64,000 nt of DNA, from positions 62,001 to 126,000 of the forward strand of contig NZ_RKLX01000006.1 in NCBI RefSeq assembly GCF_004745505.1, in the 5' to 3' direction. Below, piece by piece: positions 18,351 through 29,025 of this stretch. The notes below the pieces were generated by a model, which was not told the origin of the DNA, did no database searches, and saw nothing but the letters and a program-made list of their open reading frames with translations. This DNA is from Levilactobacillus suantsaiihabitans. GTDB taxonomy: Bacteria; Bacillota; Bacilli; Lactobacillales; Lactobacillaceae. How positions within the stretch are numbered: the stretch's first letter is position 1; each line of letters begins with the position of its first letter. The translations under genes were made by a program, and so were the position numbers.

Positions 18351-18524
18351 TGGAAGGGGAGTCGGAAACTGGTTTAGCCAGTTTAATTGCCACGGGTGAT
18401 GGTTTCCTGGTTGGCTCTGTGACGGCTGCGGACTCTGGTAATTTCGCTAACGAGTGCCGTCGTGTTTCAGGGAGTTAGTAATCGCCGCAGCTATGGTAAC
18501 AGCTAATTTTAAGCTTATTGGGCT
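18351..18524. other. Non-coding spacer between two F2 repeats
   Basis: Contains AACTGG/CCAGTT as a small hairpin and no supported gene. Short ORFs here are products of the GC-rich repeats. Confidence 0.4.
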
Positions 18525-18612
18525 TTGCCAGGCTTCCAAGCGAGGCTGGAGCCCGTTTCTCAGGCGGAAGCCGGTCCCCATAGCGAACAGAACCCCTGGC
18601 AGCCGCAGGCGG
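18525..18612 (-). repeat. F2 repeat fragment, opposite orientation
   Basis: On the minus strand this reads GCCTGCGGCTGCCAGGGGTT, then GCTATGGGGACC, GCTTCCGCCTGAG and CTCCAGCC, matching the first half of F2 copies a and b. The second half is absent, so it is truncated. Confidence 0.65.
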
Positions 18613-18678
18613 GACACACAAACAAATTTAAAATGAAACATCAAAGCACAAAGCAAAAAAGAGAGGAAGGGGTCGTTG

Positions 18679-20697
18679 ATGACCAAGATTCATGAACTAG
18701 CGTCGGTCCTAGCCGACCAAATTGCCGCGGGTGAAGTGGTCGAACGCCCCGCATCCGTGGTCAAGGAACTGGTGGAAAACGCCGTGGACGCCCACAGTAC
18801 GCAGATCGACATCACGGTCGAAGAGGCTGGCTTGAAGCTGATCACGGTCGTCGATGACGGTGACGGCATTGCCGATGAGGATACCGAGATGGCCTTCAAA
18901 CGCCATGCCACCAGCAAGATCACCGACCGTCGTGACCTATTTCGCATCAAGTCACTGGGGTTCCGGGGCGAAGCGCTTCCCAGTATTGCCTCCGTGGCGG
19001 ACGTCACGCTGACGACTTCGACCGGTGGCGTGGGGACCTTGATCCACAACGTTGGCGGCGTGATCCAAGAACACACCGCGGCGGCTGCGCGTAAGGGAAC
19101 CACGGTGACGGTGCGCGATTTATTCGGCAACGTACCGGCCCGGTTGAAATACCTGAAGTCTCCGGCGACGGAATTGGCGCGGATCACGGACATCGTGAAC
19201 CGCCTGGCGCTGAGCTATCCCAACGTGGCCTTTTCCCTGGTCCATAACGGTCGGGAGCTGACCCGGACCACCGGCCGTGGCGACCTCCAACAGGTGATTG
19301 CCGGTATTTATGGCGTGCAGAGCGCCCGCAAGATGGTGGCCGTCAATGGCAAGAACCCCGACTTTCAGGTCAAGGGCTATGTTAGTTTACCCGAGTTGAC
19401 CCGGGCCAGTCGCCAGTACATTTCGCTGCTGTTAAACGGGCGTTACATCCACAACTTTCAGCTGAGCAAGGCCTTGATTGCGGGGTACGGCTCTAAGCTA
19501 ATGGTGGGGCGTTATCCGCTGGCCGTGTTAGACATTACCATGGACCCGTTGCTGGTCGATGTGAATGTGCATCCCACTAAGCAGGAAGTCCGCATCAGTC
19601 AGGAACCCGAATTAACGCAGCTGATTCAAGAGACCGTGTTTAAACGTCTTTCGCAGGAAAATTTGATTCCGGACGTGTTCGACGAGATGCCAGCTAAGAA
19701 ACGCGAGGCCCGGACCACGGACCAACTGACCATGGCGCTAAACGATGTGTCGGCCAAATACGATATGTCGGCCCAGCACACGCAGTCCGTGACCCCACCG
19801 GCTGAAAGCGCGGCCTCGACGCCGACCCCGGCGCAACCGACCACACCCAAACCGACGCCCGCAGCGGGACCGCAACCCTTGCAGACGCCGGAAGAGGTGC
19901 CGGTCGAGCCCGTGGTCATTCACGACAAACACGACTTCGGCTTGCCCGCGGCGCAGGCGTTTGATGCCAAATACCAAACGGAACAGGTGGCCGCACCGCT
20001 CGGCCGGTCAGTGACGCCTGTCGCAACGCCGATCTCCGATGCTGAAAGTGCGGCGGTGACCGCGCCGACGCCACCCGCGCAACGGTTCCCGCAGTTACGC
20101 TATCTGGGCCAGGTCCACGGCACGTATCTGCTGGCTGAAGCCGACGACGGGCTGTATTTGATCGACCAACACGCCGCCCAGGAGCGGGTGAATTACGAAT
20201 TTTACCGCCAGGCCATAGGTGAGGTCAGCGACGACGAGCAGAAATTGTTAGTGCCCATCGTGCTGGACTACCCGACGACCGACGTCTTGGAATTGACCAA
20301 CCACTTGGAAACGCTGGCCAGTGTTGGCATTCATTTGGAATCCTTTGGCCCCAACAGCTTCATCGTCCACGAACACCCGACCTGGTTCAAGGCCGGCCAA
20401 GAGACCGACACCATCAAGGAAATGATCGATTGGGTGCTCAAGGACGGCAAGATCAGCGTGGCGGCCTTTCGCGAGAAGACGGCCATCATGATGAGCTGTA
20501 AACGTGCCATCAAGGCCAACCACCATCTGGATGACCAGCAGGCCCGCGCCTTGCTCAAGAAGCTGGCGACGGCGGAAAATCCGTTCAATTGTCCCCACGG
20601 TCGGCCGGTGCTGGTCCACTTCACCGATCAGGACCTGGAAAAACTGTTCAAACGTATCCAAGATCCGCACCATTCCGGGGACGATTGGGGCGAGTAG
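18679..20697 (+). CDS. mutL: DNA mismatch repair protein MutL
   Basis: A 672-residue GHKL ATPase that couples MutS to strand incision. N-terminal motifs: ELVENAVDA (motif I), DDGDGI (II), [16 protein letters not shown] (III). A Pro/Thr/Ala-rich linker occupies about residues 355-470. The C-terminal domain carries [12 protein letters not shown], the DQHA-X2-E-X4-E endonuclease motif, plus [11 protein letters not shown] and CPHGRP metal-site segments, so it is an endonuclease-type MutL as in Firmicutes without MutH. ATG at 18679 is preferred over the TTG just before it, with GAGGAAGGGG upstream. Confidence 0.97.
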   Translation: MTKIHELASVLADQIAAGEVVERPASVVKELVENAVDAHSTQIDITVEEAGLKLITVVDDGDGIADEDTEMAFKRHATSKITDRRDLFRIKSLGFRGEALPSIASVADVTLTTSTGGVGTLIHNVGGVIQEHTAAAARKGTTVTVRDLFGNVPARLKYLKSPATELARITDIVNRLALSYPNVAFSLVHNGRELTRTTGRGDLQQVIAGIYGVQSARKMVAVNGKNPDFQVKGYVSLPELTRASRQYISLLLNGRYIHNFQLSKALIAGYGSKLMVGRYPLAVLDITMDPLLVDVNVHPTKQEVRISQEPELTQLIQETVFKRLSQENLIPDVFDEMPAKKREARTTDQLTMALNDVSAKYDMSAQHTQSVTPPAESAASTPTPAQPTTPKPTPAAGPQPLQTPEEVPVEPVVIHDKHDFGLPAAQAFDAKYQTEQVAAPLGRSVTPVATPISDAESAAVTAPTPPAQRFPQLRYLGQVHGTYLLAEADDGLYLIDQHAAQERVNYEFYRQAIGEVSDDEQKLLVPIVLDYPTTDVLELTNHLETLASVGIHLESFGPNSFIVHEHPTWFKAGQETDTIKEMIDWVLKDGKISVAAFREKTAIMMSCKRAIKANHHLDDQQARALLKKLATAENPFNCPHGRPVLVHFTDQDLEKLFKRIQDPHHSGDDWGE

Positions 20698-20777
20698 CAA
20701 CAAACTGCCCACTCACCCGGCAAATGTGGTACAATTTAAAAAGCAAACATATGTTTCTTTAAAGGAGATTAATGGGC

Positions 20778-21383
20778 ATGTATGAATACCTTCACGGCAC
20801 GATTGCGGCGGTCTATCCGGACCACGTGGTCGTGGACGTTAACGGCGTGGGCTACCTGGTCAACACGGCCAATCCGTACCGCTACGCTGTGGGCACCGAA
20901 GCAGTGACGATTTACGTGTATCAAGCCGTGAGCGACACGGCTCAGACGCTGTATGGCTTTGCGGATTTTGCGGAAAAGCAGTTATTTTTGAAACTGATCA
21001 ACGTGAACGGCATTGGCCCCAAGAGTGCCCTGGCGATTCTGGCCAACCCCGATCATCAAGGGCTGATGCTGGCCATCAAGACCAACGACGTCAGCTTCTT
21101 GACGAAGTTCCCGGGCATTGGCAAGAAGACGGCCGGGCAGATCGTGTTGGACCTGCAAAACAAGTTGGATGACCTGGCACCGGTTGACGATGGGGCGCTG
21201 TTTACGCCAGAAGTCGCAACCGGCGACGGGGACAATCCCGAGTTAGACGATGCCGTGGCCGCCTTGACCGCATTGGGCTACAAGGCCGCAGCGGTCAAGA
21301 AGATCACGCCCAAGTTGCGGCAATTTGCCGGCAAGGATACCAATGATTATTTAAGCGAAGGCTTACGTTTACTGACGGAATAA
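20778..21383 (+). CDS. ruvA: Holliday junction branch migration protein RuvA
   Basis: A 201-residue DNA-binding subunit that grips Holliday junctions for the RuvB motor encoded next. The N-terminal OB fold (MYEYLHGTIAAVYPDHVVVD), central helix-hairpin-helix motifs (NVNGIGPKSALAIL and FPGIGKKTAGQIVLDL) and the C-terminal RuvB-binding helix bundle are all present. The in-frame ATG at 20772 would add Met-Gly and is closer to AAGGAG (20762-20767); the MYEYL start is conserved in the family, so I place it at 20778 with some doubt. Confidence 0.96.
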   Translation: MYEYLHGTIAAVYPDHVVVDVNGVGYLVNTANPYRYAVGTEAVTIYVYQAVSDTAQTLYGFADFAEKQLFLKLINVNGIGPKSALAILANPDHQGLMLAIKTNDVSFLTKFPGIGKKTAGQIVLDLQNKLDDLAPVDDGALFTPEVATGDGDNPELDDAVAALTALGYKAAAVKKITPKLRQFAGKDTNDYLSEGLRLLTE

Positions 21384-21402
21384 AACGAAAGGAGGCTGAC
21401 CT

Positions 21403-22425
21403 ATGGCTGATGATGACCGCATCATTTCCCCGGAACCCGCGGATGACAAGGAAGATTCGATTGAAAAGTCGCTGCGTCCGCAGACCCTGGCCCAGTACAT
21501 TGGTCAGGATCCCATCAAACACGAATTATCCGTGTACATTCGGGCGGCCAAGCAACGGGAGGAGTCCCTGGATCACGTGCTGTTGTACGGCCCGCCCGGT
21601 TTAGGAAAGACCACGCTAGCAATGGTGATTGCCAACGAAATGGGCGTGCACATTCGCACGACCAGCGGCCCCGCGATCGAAAAACCCGGTGACCTGGTGG
21701 CGTTATTAAACGAACTCCAACCCGGCGATATTTTGTTCATCGATGAAATTCACCGCCTGCCCAAGATTGTAGAAGAAATGTTGTACTCGGCGATGGAAGA
21801 CTTTTACATCGACATCGTGGTTGGCCAAGGACCGACTGCGCACCCCGTGCATTTCCCGTTGCCGCCATTCACGCTGATTGGAGCCACGACGCGAGCGGGC
21901 CTGTTGTCGTCGCCACTGCGCGATCGCTTCGGCATCGTGGAACACATGGCGTACTACCAGACTCGTGACCTGCAAGAAATCGTGACGCGTTCGGCGGACA
22001 TCTTTAACACCAAGATTGCCACGGAGGGCGCCCACGAGATTGCTTTGCGTTCCCGCGGGACGCCGCGGATCGCCAACCGGTTGTTGAAACGGATTCGGGA
22101 TTTCGCCGAGGTGTCGCCCAATCACAGCGCCATCGACCTGGCCATCGTCGACCACGCGTTGACGTTATTGCGGGTGGATTCGGCGGGATTAGACGCCACG
22201 GATATCAAGTTACTGGAAACCATGATTGATTTTTACGACGGCGGACCGGTCGGGTTGAACACCTTGGCTGCCAACGTTGGTGAAGAAACGGAAACGGTCG
22301 CGGCCATGTACGAACCGTATTTGCTGCAGCGAGGGTATTTGAAACGCACCGCGCGCGGCCGGGTCGTTACGGCTGCCGGTTATGAGCACTTGGGGCGGAC
22401 CATGCCCCACCAGGACAACGCGTAA
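21403..22425 (+). CDS. ruvB: Holliday junction helicase RuvB
   Basis: A 340-residue AAA+ motor that drives branch migration with RuvA. Walker A is GPPGLGKTT, Walker [11 protein letters not shown], sensor [18 protein letters not shown], and the C-terminal winged helix ends near [22 protein letters not shown] precedes the ATG, 19 bases after ruvA, and queA follows after 15 bases, so ruvA-ruvB-queA look like one operon. Confidence 0.98.
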   Translation: MADDDRIISPEPADDKEDSIEKSLRPQTLAQYIGQDPIKHELSVYIRAAKQREESLDHVLLYGPPGLGKTTLAMVIANEMGVHIRTTSGPAIEKPGDLVALLNELQPGDILFIDEIHRLPKIVEEMLYSAMEDFYIDIVVGQGPTAHPVHFPLPPFTLIGATTRAGLLSSPLRDRFGIVEHMAYYQTRDLQEIVTRSADIFNTKIATEGAHEIALRSRGTPRIANRLLKRIRDFAEVSPNHSAIDLAIVDHALTLLRVDSAGLDATDIKLLETMIDFYDGGPVGLNTLAANVGEETETVAAMYEPYLLQRGYLKRTARGRVVTAAGYEHLGRTMPHQDNA

Positions 22426-22440
22426 AGGAGCTGAACCACC

Positions 22441-23475
22441 TTGGGATACACCTTAGATGATTTTGATTACGACTTACCACATGAACTGATTGCGCAGACC
22501 CCCATCAAACAACGCGACACCTCGCGGCTATTGGTGTTGGACCACACGGCGGGGACCTTAGCGGACAAACATTTCTACGACATTCTCGACGAGTTACACG
22601 CGGGGGATGCCTTAGTCATGAACAATTCGCGGGTCATGCCGGCTCGGTTGTACGGCACTAAGCCCGACACCGGCGGCCACGTGGAAGTGCTGTTGTTGCA
22701 CAACGTGGCAGGCGACGTCTGGGAAACGTTGATGAAGCCGGCCAAGCGCCTGCGTGTCGGCCAACAAGTGGTCTTTGGCGATGGCCAACTGACCGCTACC
22801 GTGACCGAGGAACGCGACGACGGCATTCGCTTGATTGAATTTCACTACGACGGCATCTTCATGGAGATCTTGGAACGGTTGGGCGAAACGCCACTGCCGC
22901 CATACATCAAGGAAAAACTCGACGACCCGGACCGTTACCAAACGGTCTATGCCAAGGAAAATGGGTCGGCTGCCGCACCCACGGCGGGCTTACACTGGAC
23001 GGCCGACCTGTTGGCTAAGGTCGCAGCCAAGGGCGTCAAATTGGTCTACGTGACCTTGCACGTCGGGTTGGGGACCTTCCGCCCGGTCGAAGAGGCCAAC
23101 ATTGAAGACCACACCATGCACAGTGAGTTCTACCGGCTAGATGCCGACGCCGCGGCCACGCTCAATGAGGTGCGGGCCAACGGCGGCCGGATCATCGCGA
23201 CTGGGACCACGTCGATTCGGACCCTGGAGACCATTGGGACTAAATTCAATGGCCAAATCCGGGCCGATTCCGGCTGGACGGACATTTTCATCAAGCCCGG
23301 CTATCACTGGCAAGTGGTCGATGCCTTTATCACCAATTTCCACCTGCCCAAGTCGACGCTGGTCATGCTGGTGGCGGCCTTTACCGGGCGTGATCAGATC
23401 CTGCACGCATACCACCACGCAATCGAAGAGAAGTACCGCTTCTTCAGTTTCGGCGACGCCATGTTTATCAAGTAG
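22441..23475 (+). CDS. queA: S-adenosylmethionine:tRNA ribosyltransferase-isomerase
   Basis: A 344-residue enzyme that transfers the ribosyl moiety of SAM to preQ1 in tRNA, making epoxyqueuosine. Family landmarks are [46 protein letters not shown] and [14 protein letters not shown]. The start is a TTG at 22441 with AAAGGAG upstream; no ATG is near. It acts after tgt in queuosine formation, and tgt lies 950 bases downstream, separated by repeats; in related genomes the two are adjacent. Confidence 0.96.
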   Translation: MGYTLDDFDYDLPHELIAQTPIKQRDTSRLLVLDHTAGTLADKHFYDILDELHAGDALVMNNSRVMPARLYGTKPDTGGHVEVLLLHNVAGDVWETLMKPAKRLRVGQQVVFGDGQLTATVTEERDDGIRLIEFHYDGIFMEILERLGETPLPPYIKEKLDDPDRYQTVYAKENGSAAAPTAGLHWTADLLAKVAAKGVKLVYVTLHVGLGTFRPVEEANIEDHTMHSEFYRLDADAAATLNEVRANGGRIIATGTTSIRTLETIGTKFNGQIRADSGWTDIFIKPGYHWQVVDAFITNFHLPKSTLVMLVAAFTGRDQILHAYHHAIEEKYRFFSFGDAMFIK

Positions 23476-23518
23476 TGCATGTCTGGTCCGTCGCGGTCAG
23501 TATTGTGGGTGCTGGCGC

Positions 23519-23682
23519 CTTGCCGTTCGCCCAATCTGGGCTGGAACGCTGGGGGGAGGACGACACAAGCCAAAGGGCGGTCTTGTGTCTTGCTTTGAGC
23601 CGGTAAACCCACCGTCTCAAAGTCACCAATTTACCAGCAAAGAACGCTGATAAATTCCCCGGCTGAGCCCAGATTGGACTTC
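23519..23682 (-). repeat. F1 structured repeat, copy H
   Basis: Outer stem CCAATCTGGGCT (23531-23542) pairs with AGCCCAGATTGG (23666-23677). On the minus strand the hairpins are a variable first one, ACTTTGAG/CTCAAAG with the usual loop ACGGTGGGTTTACCGG, and ACACAAG/CTTGTGT with loop ACCGCCCTTTGG. The stem sequences differ from every other copy but remain paired. It lies about 45 bases after queA. Confidence 0.8.
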
Positions 23683-24182
23683 ACTCACGGCTCAGATGGT
23701 GGACGCGTGACGACAGTGACGTAGTGATGACTACTTGTTGAAGGCTTCATGGCCTTGATACTGAATGTATCTGCCAAGTAGGCGGCCTGACTCAAGCCAA
23801 AGACCCCGTCTTTAACTTGTCCCGTGGTGTAAGACCGACACAGGGTTCCGCACCTGCCTGACCGCGACTCACACGGTGGCACTGACTGGATGTTGGAGAG
23901 GATAGTCAATCTATGTTGTTGCTATCCATAAGCTCAGATGGTGGATTCGTGACGATAGTGATGTAGCGATGACTACTCTTAGCACACTTCACGTGGGCAC
24001 CAGTTTTGTTGGTGCAAATCGCTACCTAATGACGACTCGGCTAAGACACTACCGGATTAACCTCGCTGGCATTACTTGTTGGTTTGGGTTAATCCGTGTT
24101 GTGGACCGTAACGCTAATCGGCATAATCTTGCTGGTATGGCGCCGATAAGGATTGGTTCGTGTTGTGAGCACCCGCTAACTT
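23683..24182. repeat. Gap between queA and tgt with a 45-bp direct repeat
   Basis: GCTCAGATGGTGGA starts at 23689 and again at 23932; the match continues for about 45 bases with changes mostly C/T (CGTGACGACAGTGACGTAG against CGTGACGATAGTGATGTAG). Between and after them are further hairpin-prone sequences such as GGATTAACC with GGTTAATCC. No gene is supported. Confidence 0.55.
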
Positions 24183-24360
24183 AGCCGAGAGTGGAGCGAT
24201 TCTAGGCTCAGCCGGGGAATTTAGCAGTGGTTTTTACTGCTAAATTGGTGACTTTAAGACGGTGATTTTCCGGCTTAAAGCAAGGGCCGAGACCGCTTTT
24301 TGGCTCGGACCGTCCTCCCCCAGCGTTCCAGCCTAGAAATCGCGTAACGGTAGGCGACCA
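24183..24360 (+). repeat. F1 structured repeat, copy G
   Basis: GCGATTCTAGGCT (from 24196) pairs with AGCCTAGAAATCGC (to 24344) with one unpaired base. Hairpins: AATTTAGCAGT/ACTGCTAAATT, ACTTTAAG/CTTAAAG and GGCCGAG/CTCGG-CC. The conserved flanks TTAGCCGAGAG and CGGTAGGCGACCA are present. It precedes tgt by about 70 bases and is inverted relative to copy H. Confidence 0.8.
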
Positions 24361-24425
24361 GCACCGCCGATGTTGCCCAAAACTAAAACCAAAACCGAAT
24401 ACCAAAAAGAATTAACGGAGGATGA

Positions 24426-25574
<1,149 letters not shown>

Positions 25575-25645
25575 AAATAATTGGACGGATTCCTTGGATT
25601 CTGGTAAAGTTGTCCAATAGATAGAACATAAAGGGGTGAACAAAT

Positions 25646-26095
25646 GTGTTAGGAAACTTAACGATTGCTGCCGGCGGTGCTGGTGGTGGTTACTCAACGT
25701 TGATCATCTTAGTTGTCTTCTTAGCGTTGATGTACTTCTTGATGTTGCGGCCACAACAAAAGCAACAAAAGAAGCACCGTGACATGATGAGCCAACTTAA
25801 AAAAGGCGATCACGTCATCACGATTGGCCGGTTACACGGTGTGATCGACGAAATCAACCAAGCGGACCAAACGGCAACTTTGGACTGTGACGGTATCTAC
25901 TTAGTCTTTGACCTGCGGGCCATTGCGCAAGTTACGTCACAAGCACCACAAGCTGTGACGGCCCCAGCCGCTGAAGAAGCCACCAGTGAAGCTGCTAGCG
26001 ACGACAAGCCAGCTGACAGCGCTGCTGATGATGCCGCTAGTGACGCCAAAGCCACTGACGACGCAACTGATTCGACTGATGACTCAGCTAAATAG
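25646..26095 (+). CDS. yajC: Preprotein translocase subunit YajC
   Basis: A 149-residue membrane protein accessory to SecDF/SecYEG. It has an N-terminal transmembrane helix (LIILVVFLALMYFLMLRPQQ) followed by the conserved RPQQKQQKKHRDM segment and the KKGDHVITIGRLHGVI domain. A 50-residue acidic Ala/Asp/Thr tail extends beyond the usual 90-110 residues. The start is GTG at 25646 with AAAGGGGTG upstream; an overlapping ATG one base earlier is out of frame and stops at once. Confidence 0.92.
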   Translation: MLGNLTIAAGGAGGGYSTLIILVVFLALMYFLMLRPQQKQQKKHRDMMSQLKKGDHVITIGRLHGVIDEINQADQTATLDCDGIYLVFDLRAIAQVTSQAPQAVTAPAAEEATSEAASDDKPADSAADDAASDAKATDDATDSTDDSAK

Positions 26096-26106
26096 TGCGA
26101 AAAGTA

Positions 26107-26130
26107 CGGTCTCTCGGAGGCCGTTTTTTT
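26107..26130 (+). terminator. Terminator of yajC
   Basis: CGGTCTC pairs with GAGGCCG (one G-U) around TCG, followed by a run of T. Confidence 0.8.
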
Positions 26131-26185
26131 GTTTAAGCAAAACTGGCTGCTGGCGCCCGTTTCGGCCAGCTTAAGTTCACGCATA

Positions 26186-26217
26186 AGGTTCGGGAAGGCT
26201 ATCCGGACCTTTTTTCG
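26186..26217 (+). terminator. Second terminator-like hairpin
   Basis: AAGGTTCGGGA pairs with CCGGACCTT around a short loop, then TTTTTT. The preceding CTGGCGCCCGTTTCGGCCAG also recurs near degenerate repeats at 35715 and 43370. Confidence 0.5.
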
Positions 26218-26419
26218 CGTAGAGTTGGCGTTTACCCGTCGCCAGGTGCTAGGAGTGGGAGACCTTTCCCGCAGTCCCTCACTAGTACTAACGAAATTGC
26301 GGACGAAAAAGTCACCCCCTTAGTGAGAATAACGGTAAAAAATGATTACGATCCCCGAGGCACAGCGTTTAGCGAAGGAACGTCCTACCACTTTTCGTTG
26401 CGTACCCAACCATTTTTGA

Positions 26420-26448
26420 TTGAAGACAAACGTTTGTTTGGGTATAAT
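26420..26448 (+). promoter_or_regulatory. Promoter with palindrome, probably for dinB
   Basis: TTGAAG (26420-26425), 17 bp, TATAAT (26443-26448). The spacer contains ACAAACGTTTGT (26426-26437), a perfect 12-bp palindrome that could be an operator. It does not match GAAC-N4-GTTC. Transcripts would pass through F1 copy B before dinB. Confidence 0.5.
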
Positions 26449-26569
26449 TTAATTATTAAAAGACCAGCCACGAGTCGCCCTAAGCGCAGACGTCGTGAAC
26501 ACTTAGTAGAGGTCAATCTGACATCACCTTGGCTGGGGTGGTCTATGCTAATTTTATCTGGGTGGACTA

Positions 26570-26765
26570 CCGAAGCCGAGAGTTCGCTAGAGATGAGTTC
26601 AGCTGTGGGAGTTTCCTTAGCGGCGTGGGTCATGGCGCTTAGGAAACTGGCGTCTTTGAGACGTGGGTTGCGGCTCAAAGCGAGGTGTCGAGACCGTCCT
26701 TTGGCTCGACCCGTCCGCCCTCAGCGTTCCAACTCATCTCTAGCGAACGGCAGGCGGCCAGTTTG
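26570..26765 (+). repeat. F1 structured repeat, copy B
   Basis: Outer stem 26583-26599 with 26731-26747, 17 bp perfect and identical to copy A. Hairpins: GTTTCCTTAGCG (26611-26622) with CGCTTAGGAAAC (26636-26647), one T-T mismatch; CTTTGAG/CTCAAAG; GTCGAG/CTCGAC. It lies in the presumed 5' leader of dinB. Confidence 0.85.
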
Positions 26766-26823
26766 AATAATGTTGCCAAGGAAAGACAGATTTAGCAAAC
26801 ACCAAAGAAAGGGGGTGGCCCGC

Positions 26824-27942
26824 GTGGTGCCGGAGAAGTATACGCAACGCAAAATTATTCACGTCGACATGGATGCCTTTTACGCCTCCATCGAAGAGCG
26901 CGACCACCCCGAATTCAAAGGCCACGCGCTGATTATTGCCCGCGACCCGCGCACGACTGGCGGCCGTGGCGTAGTGACCACCGCCAATTACGTGGCCCGG
27001 CAACTGGGCGTGCACTCGGCAATGAATGCCAACGAAGCCTTTAAGCTGGCGCCGAAGGCCACGTTTAAGACACCGGACTTTCCGCATTACCGCGAGATTT
27101 CCGACCAGATTCACGCCATTTTTCATGAATATACCGATAAGATTGAGACCGTGGCGTTTGATGAAGCCTATTTGGACGTGACCGAGAACAAGAAACACCT
27201 GCACTCCGCGGTTCAGGTCGCCCATGAGATTCAAGTGGAGATCTTTGATAAGACCCATTTGACCTGTTCGACCGGCATTTCTTACAGTAAGTTTTTGGCC
27301 AAGGAGGCCTCGGATTTTCGCAAACCAGTCGGTGTGAGCGTCATTTTACCCGAGGACGCCCACGATTTCTTGATGGCGCTGCCGATTGAACGGTACCGTG
27401 GTGTTGGGAAGAAGACGGTTCCCAAGATGCATGAGCTGGGCATTTTGACCGGGGCCGACCTGTATCAGCGCTCGCAACTGGAATTGATTCATGACTTCGG
27501 CAAATTCGGGTACGTGCTTTACCAGCGGGTCCGTGGCATCGATGAGCGACCGGTCGAGTACCAACGCGAACGCAAGTCGATCGGCAAGGAACGGACTTAC
27601 GGGCCGCCATTGACGTCGGTGGGGGAAGTGGAAAGCCAACTCCGCCGCCTGGCTGAAATGGTCGCGGTGACGGTCAAACAAAAGCAGCGCCACGGCAAGA
27701 CGCTGGTCTTAAAGCTGCGCGACAGCCAGTTCAACACCATCACCAAGCGCGTGACGCAGACCGATTTCATCGACAACGACCCCGCGGTGTATTACGACCT
27801 GGCCTTAGATCTGTATCACAGCGTGGCCAGCACCGATGAACAGGTCCGCCTGCTGGGCATCACACTGACGGGATTGGCCGCTCAAACGTTTGAAAACGTG
27901 CGGCTCCCGTTGTTTGACGGCGACCGCCGTGACCGTGATTGA
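26824..27942 (+). CDS. dinB: DNA polymerase IV (DinB)
   Basis: A Y-family translesion polymerase of 372 residues. Catalytic motifs are [19 protein letters not shown] near the start and [11 protein letters not shown] about 100 residues on; the thumb helix-hairpin-helix [15 protein letters not shown] and a little-finger domain follow. The start is uncertain: GTG at 26824 or 26827 both fit GGGGGTGG upstream, while the ATG at 26770 would add 18 residues not usual for the family. The C-terminus stops soon after the little finger, with no obvious clamp-binding motif. Confidence 0.93.
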   Translation: MVPEKYTQRKIIHVDMDAFYASIEERDHPEFKGHALIIARDPRTTGGRGVVTTANYVARQLGVHSAMNANEAFKLAPKATFKTPDFPHYREISDQIHAIFHEYTDKIETVAFDEAYLDVTENKKHLHSAVQVAHEIQVEIFDKTHLTCSTGISYSKFLAKEASDFRKPVGVSVILPEDAHDFLMALPIERYRGVGKKTVPKMHELGILTGADLYQRSQLELIHDFGKFGYVLYQRVRGIDERPVEYQRERKSIGKERTYGPPLTSVGEVESQLRRLAEMVAVTVKQKQRHGKTLVLKLRDSQFNTITKRVTQTDFIDNDPAVYYDLALDLYHSVASTDEQVRLLGITLTGLAAQTFENVRLPLFDGDRRDRD

Positions 27943-28059
27943 GCGAAAAGCCGCGGCTTTTAACAGACTTTCTTTGAAATTAGGCGCCAAAACTTGTATA
28001 CTGAAACGCGGTATCGACGCGTCTTGGTCGAAAAAATCGGATAGAAAACGGGTGAAATT

Positions 28060-29025
28060 ATGGCTATTGAAGCTGCCATTTTAGAAGAAATCAAGAAATA
28101 TCAAACGATTATGATTCACCGTCACCAACGGCCAGATCCTGACTGTATTGGGGCGCAACTGGCCTTACGGGACATTTTACGGGCGAGTTTCCCCGACAAG
28201 AAGATCTACGCTGTGGGCAAACACTATCCTGGCTTTGATTGGATGGGGCAGGCCGACCAAGATGTGCCTGACGACGCGTATCACGGGGCGTTAGTGATCG
28301 TTGTGGACACGGCTAACCAACCGCGAATTGATGACGAACGTTGGTCAACGGGGGCGGCGGTCATTAAGATCGACCACCATCCCAATGACGATGCCTTTGG
28401 CGACATCCAATGGGTCTTGGACCAAGCGTCCAGCACCTCAGAAATCATGTACGATTGGTACGCCGCTAATCAAGCAGACCTGACCTTGCCCGACGACGCC
28501 GCGCGGTTACTGTACGCCGGCATTATTGGCGACACTGGGCGCTTCATGTACCCAGCGACCTCGGCCAATACGTTCGCCGTGGCCAGCAAGCTGTTGACGT
28601 ACAACTTCTCGATGACCGACGTTAACCAGGCGGAAGACGAAATTTCGCCCGCCATGGCACGGTTGTCCGCTTACGTTTACCAGAACTTAGAAATTTTGCC
28701 TAGTGGGGCGGCTTACCTGAAGCTGACCGACGAAATCGTGGAATCCTTTGGCTTAGCGGCCAAGGATTCGACGTCCGCGGTCGTGCCATTACCCGGTAAG
28801 ATCACCACGGTGGTGGCTTGGGCCATCTTCGTGGAGTCCAAGGACAAGACGTTCCGGATTCGGCTCCGTTCCAAGGGCCCATCCATCAATGAACTGGCAA
28901 AGAACCACGGTGGGGGCGGCCACGCCCTGGCCAGTGGCGCAACGGCCCACGATCAGGCAGAAATTGACCAGGTTGTCCGCGAGCTCGATGAGTTGGTGGC
29001 CAACACTAAAGGAGAAAATGAATGA
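28060..29025 (+). CDS. DHH-family phosphoesterase (NrnA-like nanoRNase/pAp phosphatase)
   Basis: A 321-residue bifunctional enzyme of the NrnA type that degrades short oligoribonucleotides and dephosphorylates pAp. DHH-domain motifs: HRHQRPDPDCIGAQ near residue 20, VVDTANQPR, and the eponymous DHHPND near 108; the DHHA1 domain ends with GGGGHALASGA. The next gene begins within the last codons (ATGA overlap at 29022), indicating an operon with the helicase, both acting on RNA. Confidence 0.93.
   Translation: MAIEAAILEEIKKYQTIMIHRHQRPDPDCIGAQLALRDILRASFPDKKIYAVGKHYPGFDWMGQADQDVPDDAYHGALVIVVDTANQPRIDDERWSTGAAVIKIDHHPNDDAFGDIQWVLDQASSTSEIMYDWYAANQADLTLPDDAARLLYAGIIGDTGRFMYPATSANTFAVASKLLTYNFSMTDVNQAEDEISPAMARLSAYVYQNLEILPSGAAYLKLTDEIVESFGLAAKDSTSAVVPLPGKITTVVAWAIFVESKDKTFRIRLRSKGPSINELAKNHGGGGHALASGATAHDQAEIDQVVRELDELVANTKGENE

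Noticed and set aside
18094-18686. Several open frames on both strands between mutS and mutL
   Set aside because: They coincide with GC-rich F2 repeats; similar frames appear in the F2 copy at 35449 in other phases, so they are by-products of the repeat sequence.
26426-26437. ACAAACGTTTGT as a LexA box for dinB
   Set aside because: It lacks the GAAC-N4-GTTC arrangement seen before recA. It remains a candidate operator but not an SOS box.
26323-26766. 147-codon open frame before dinB
   Set aside because: Most of it is F1 copy B read as protein; similar peptides appear from copies C and E, and it lacks a good start site.
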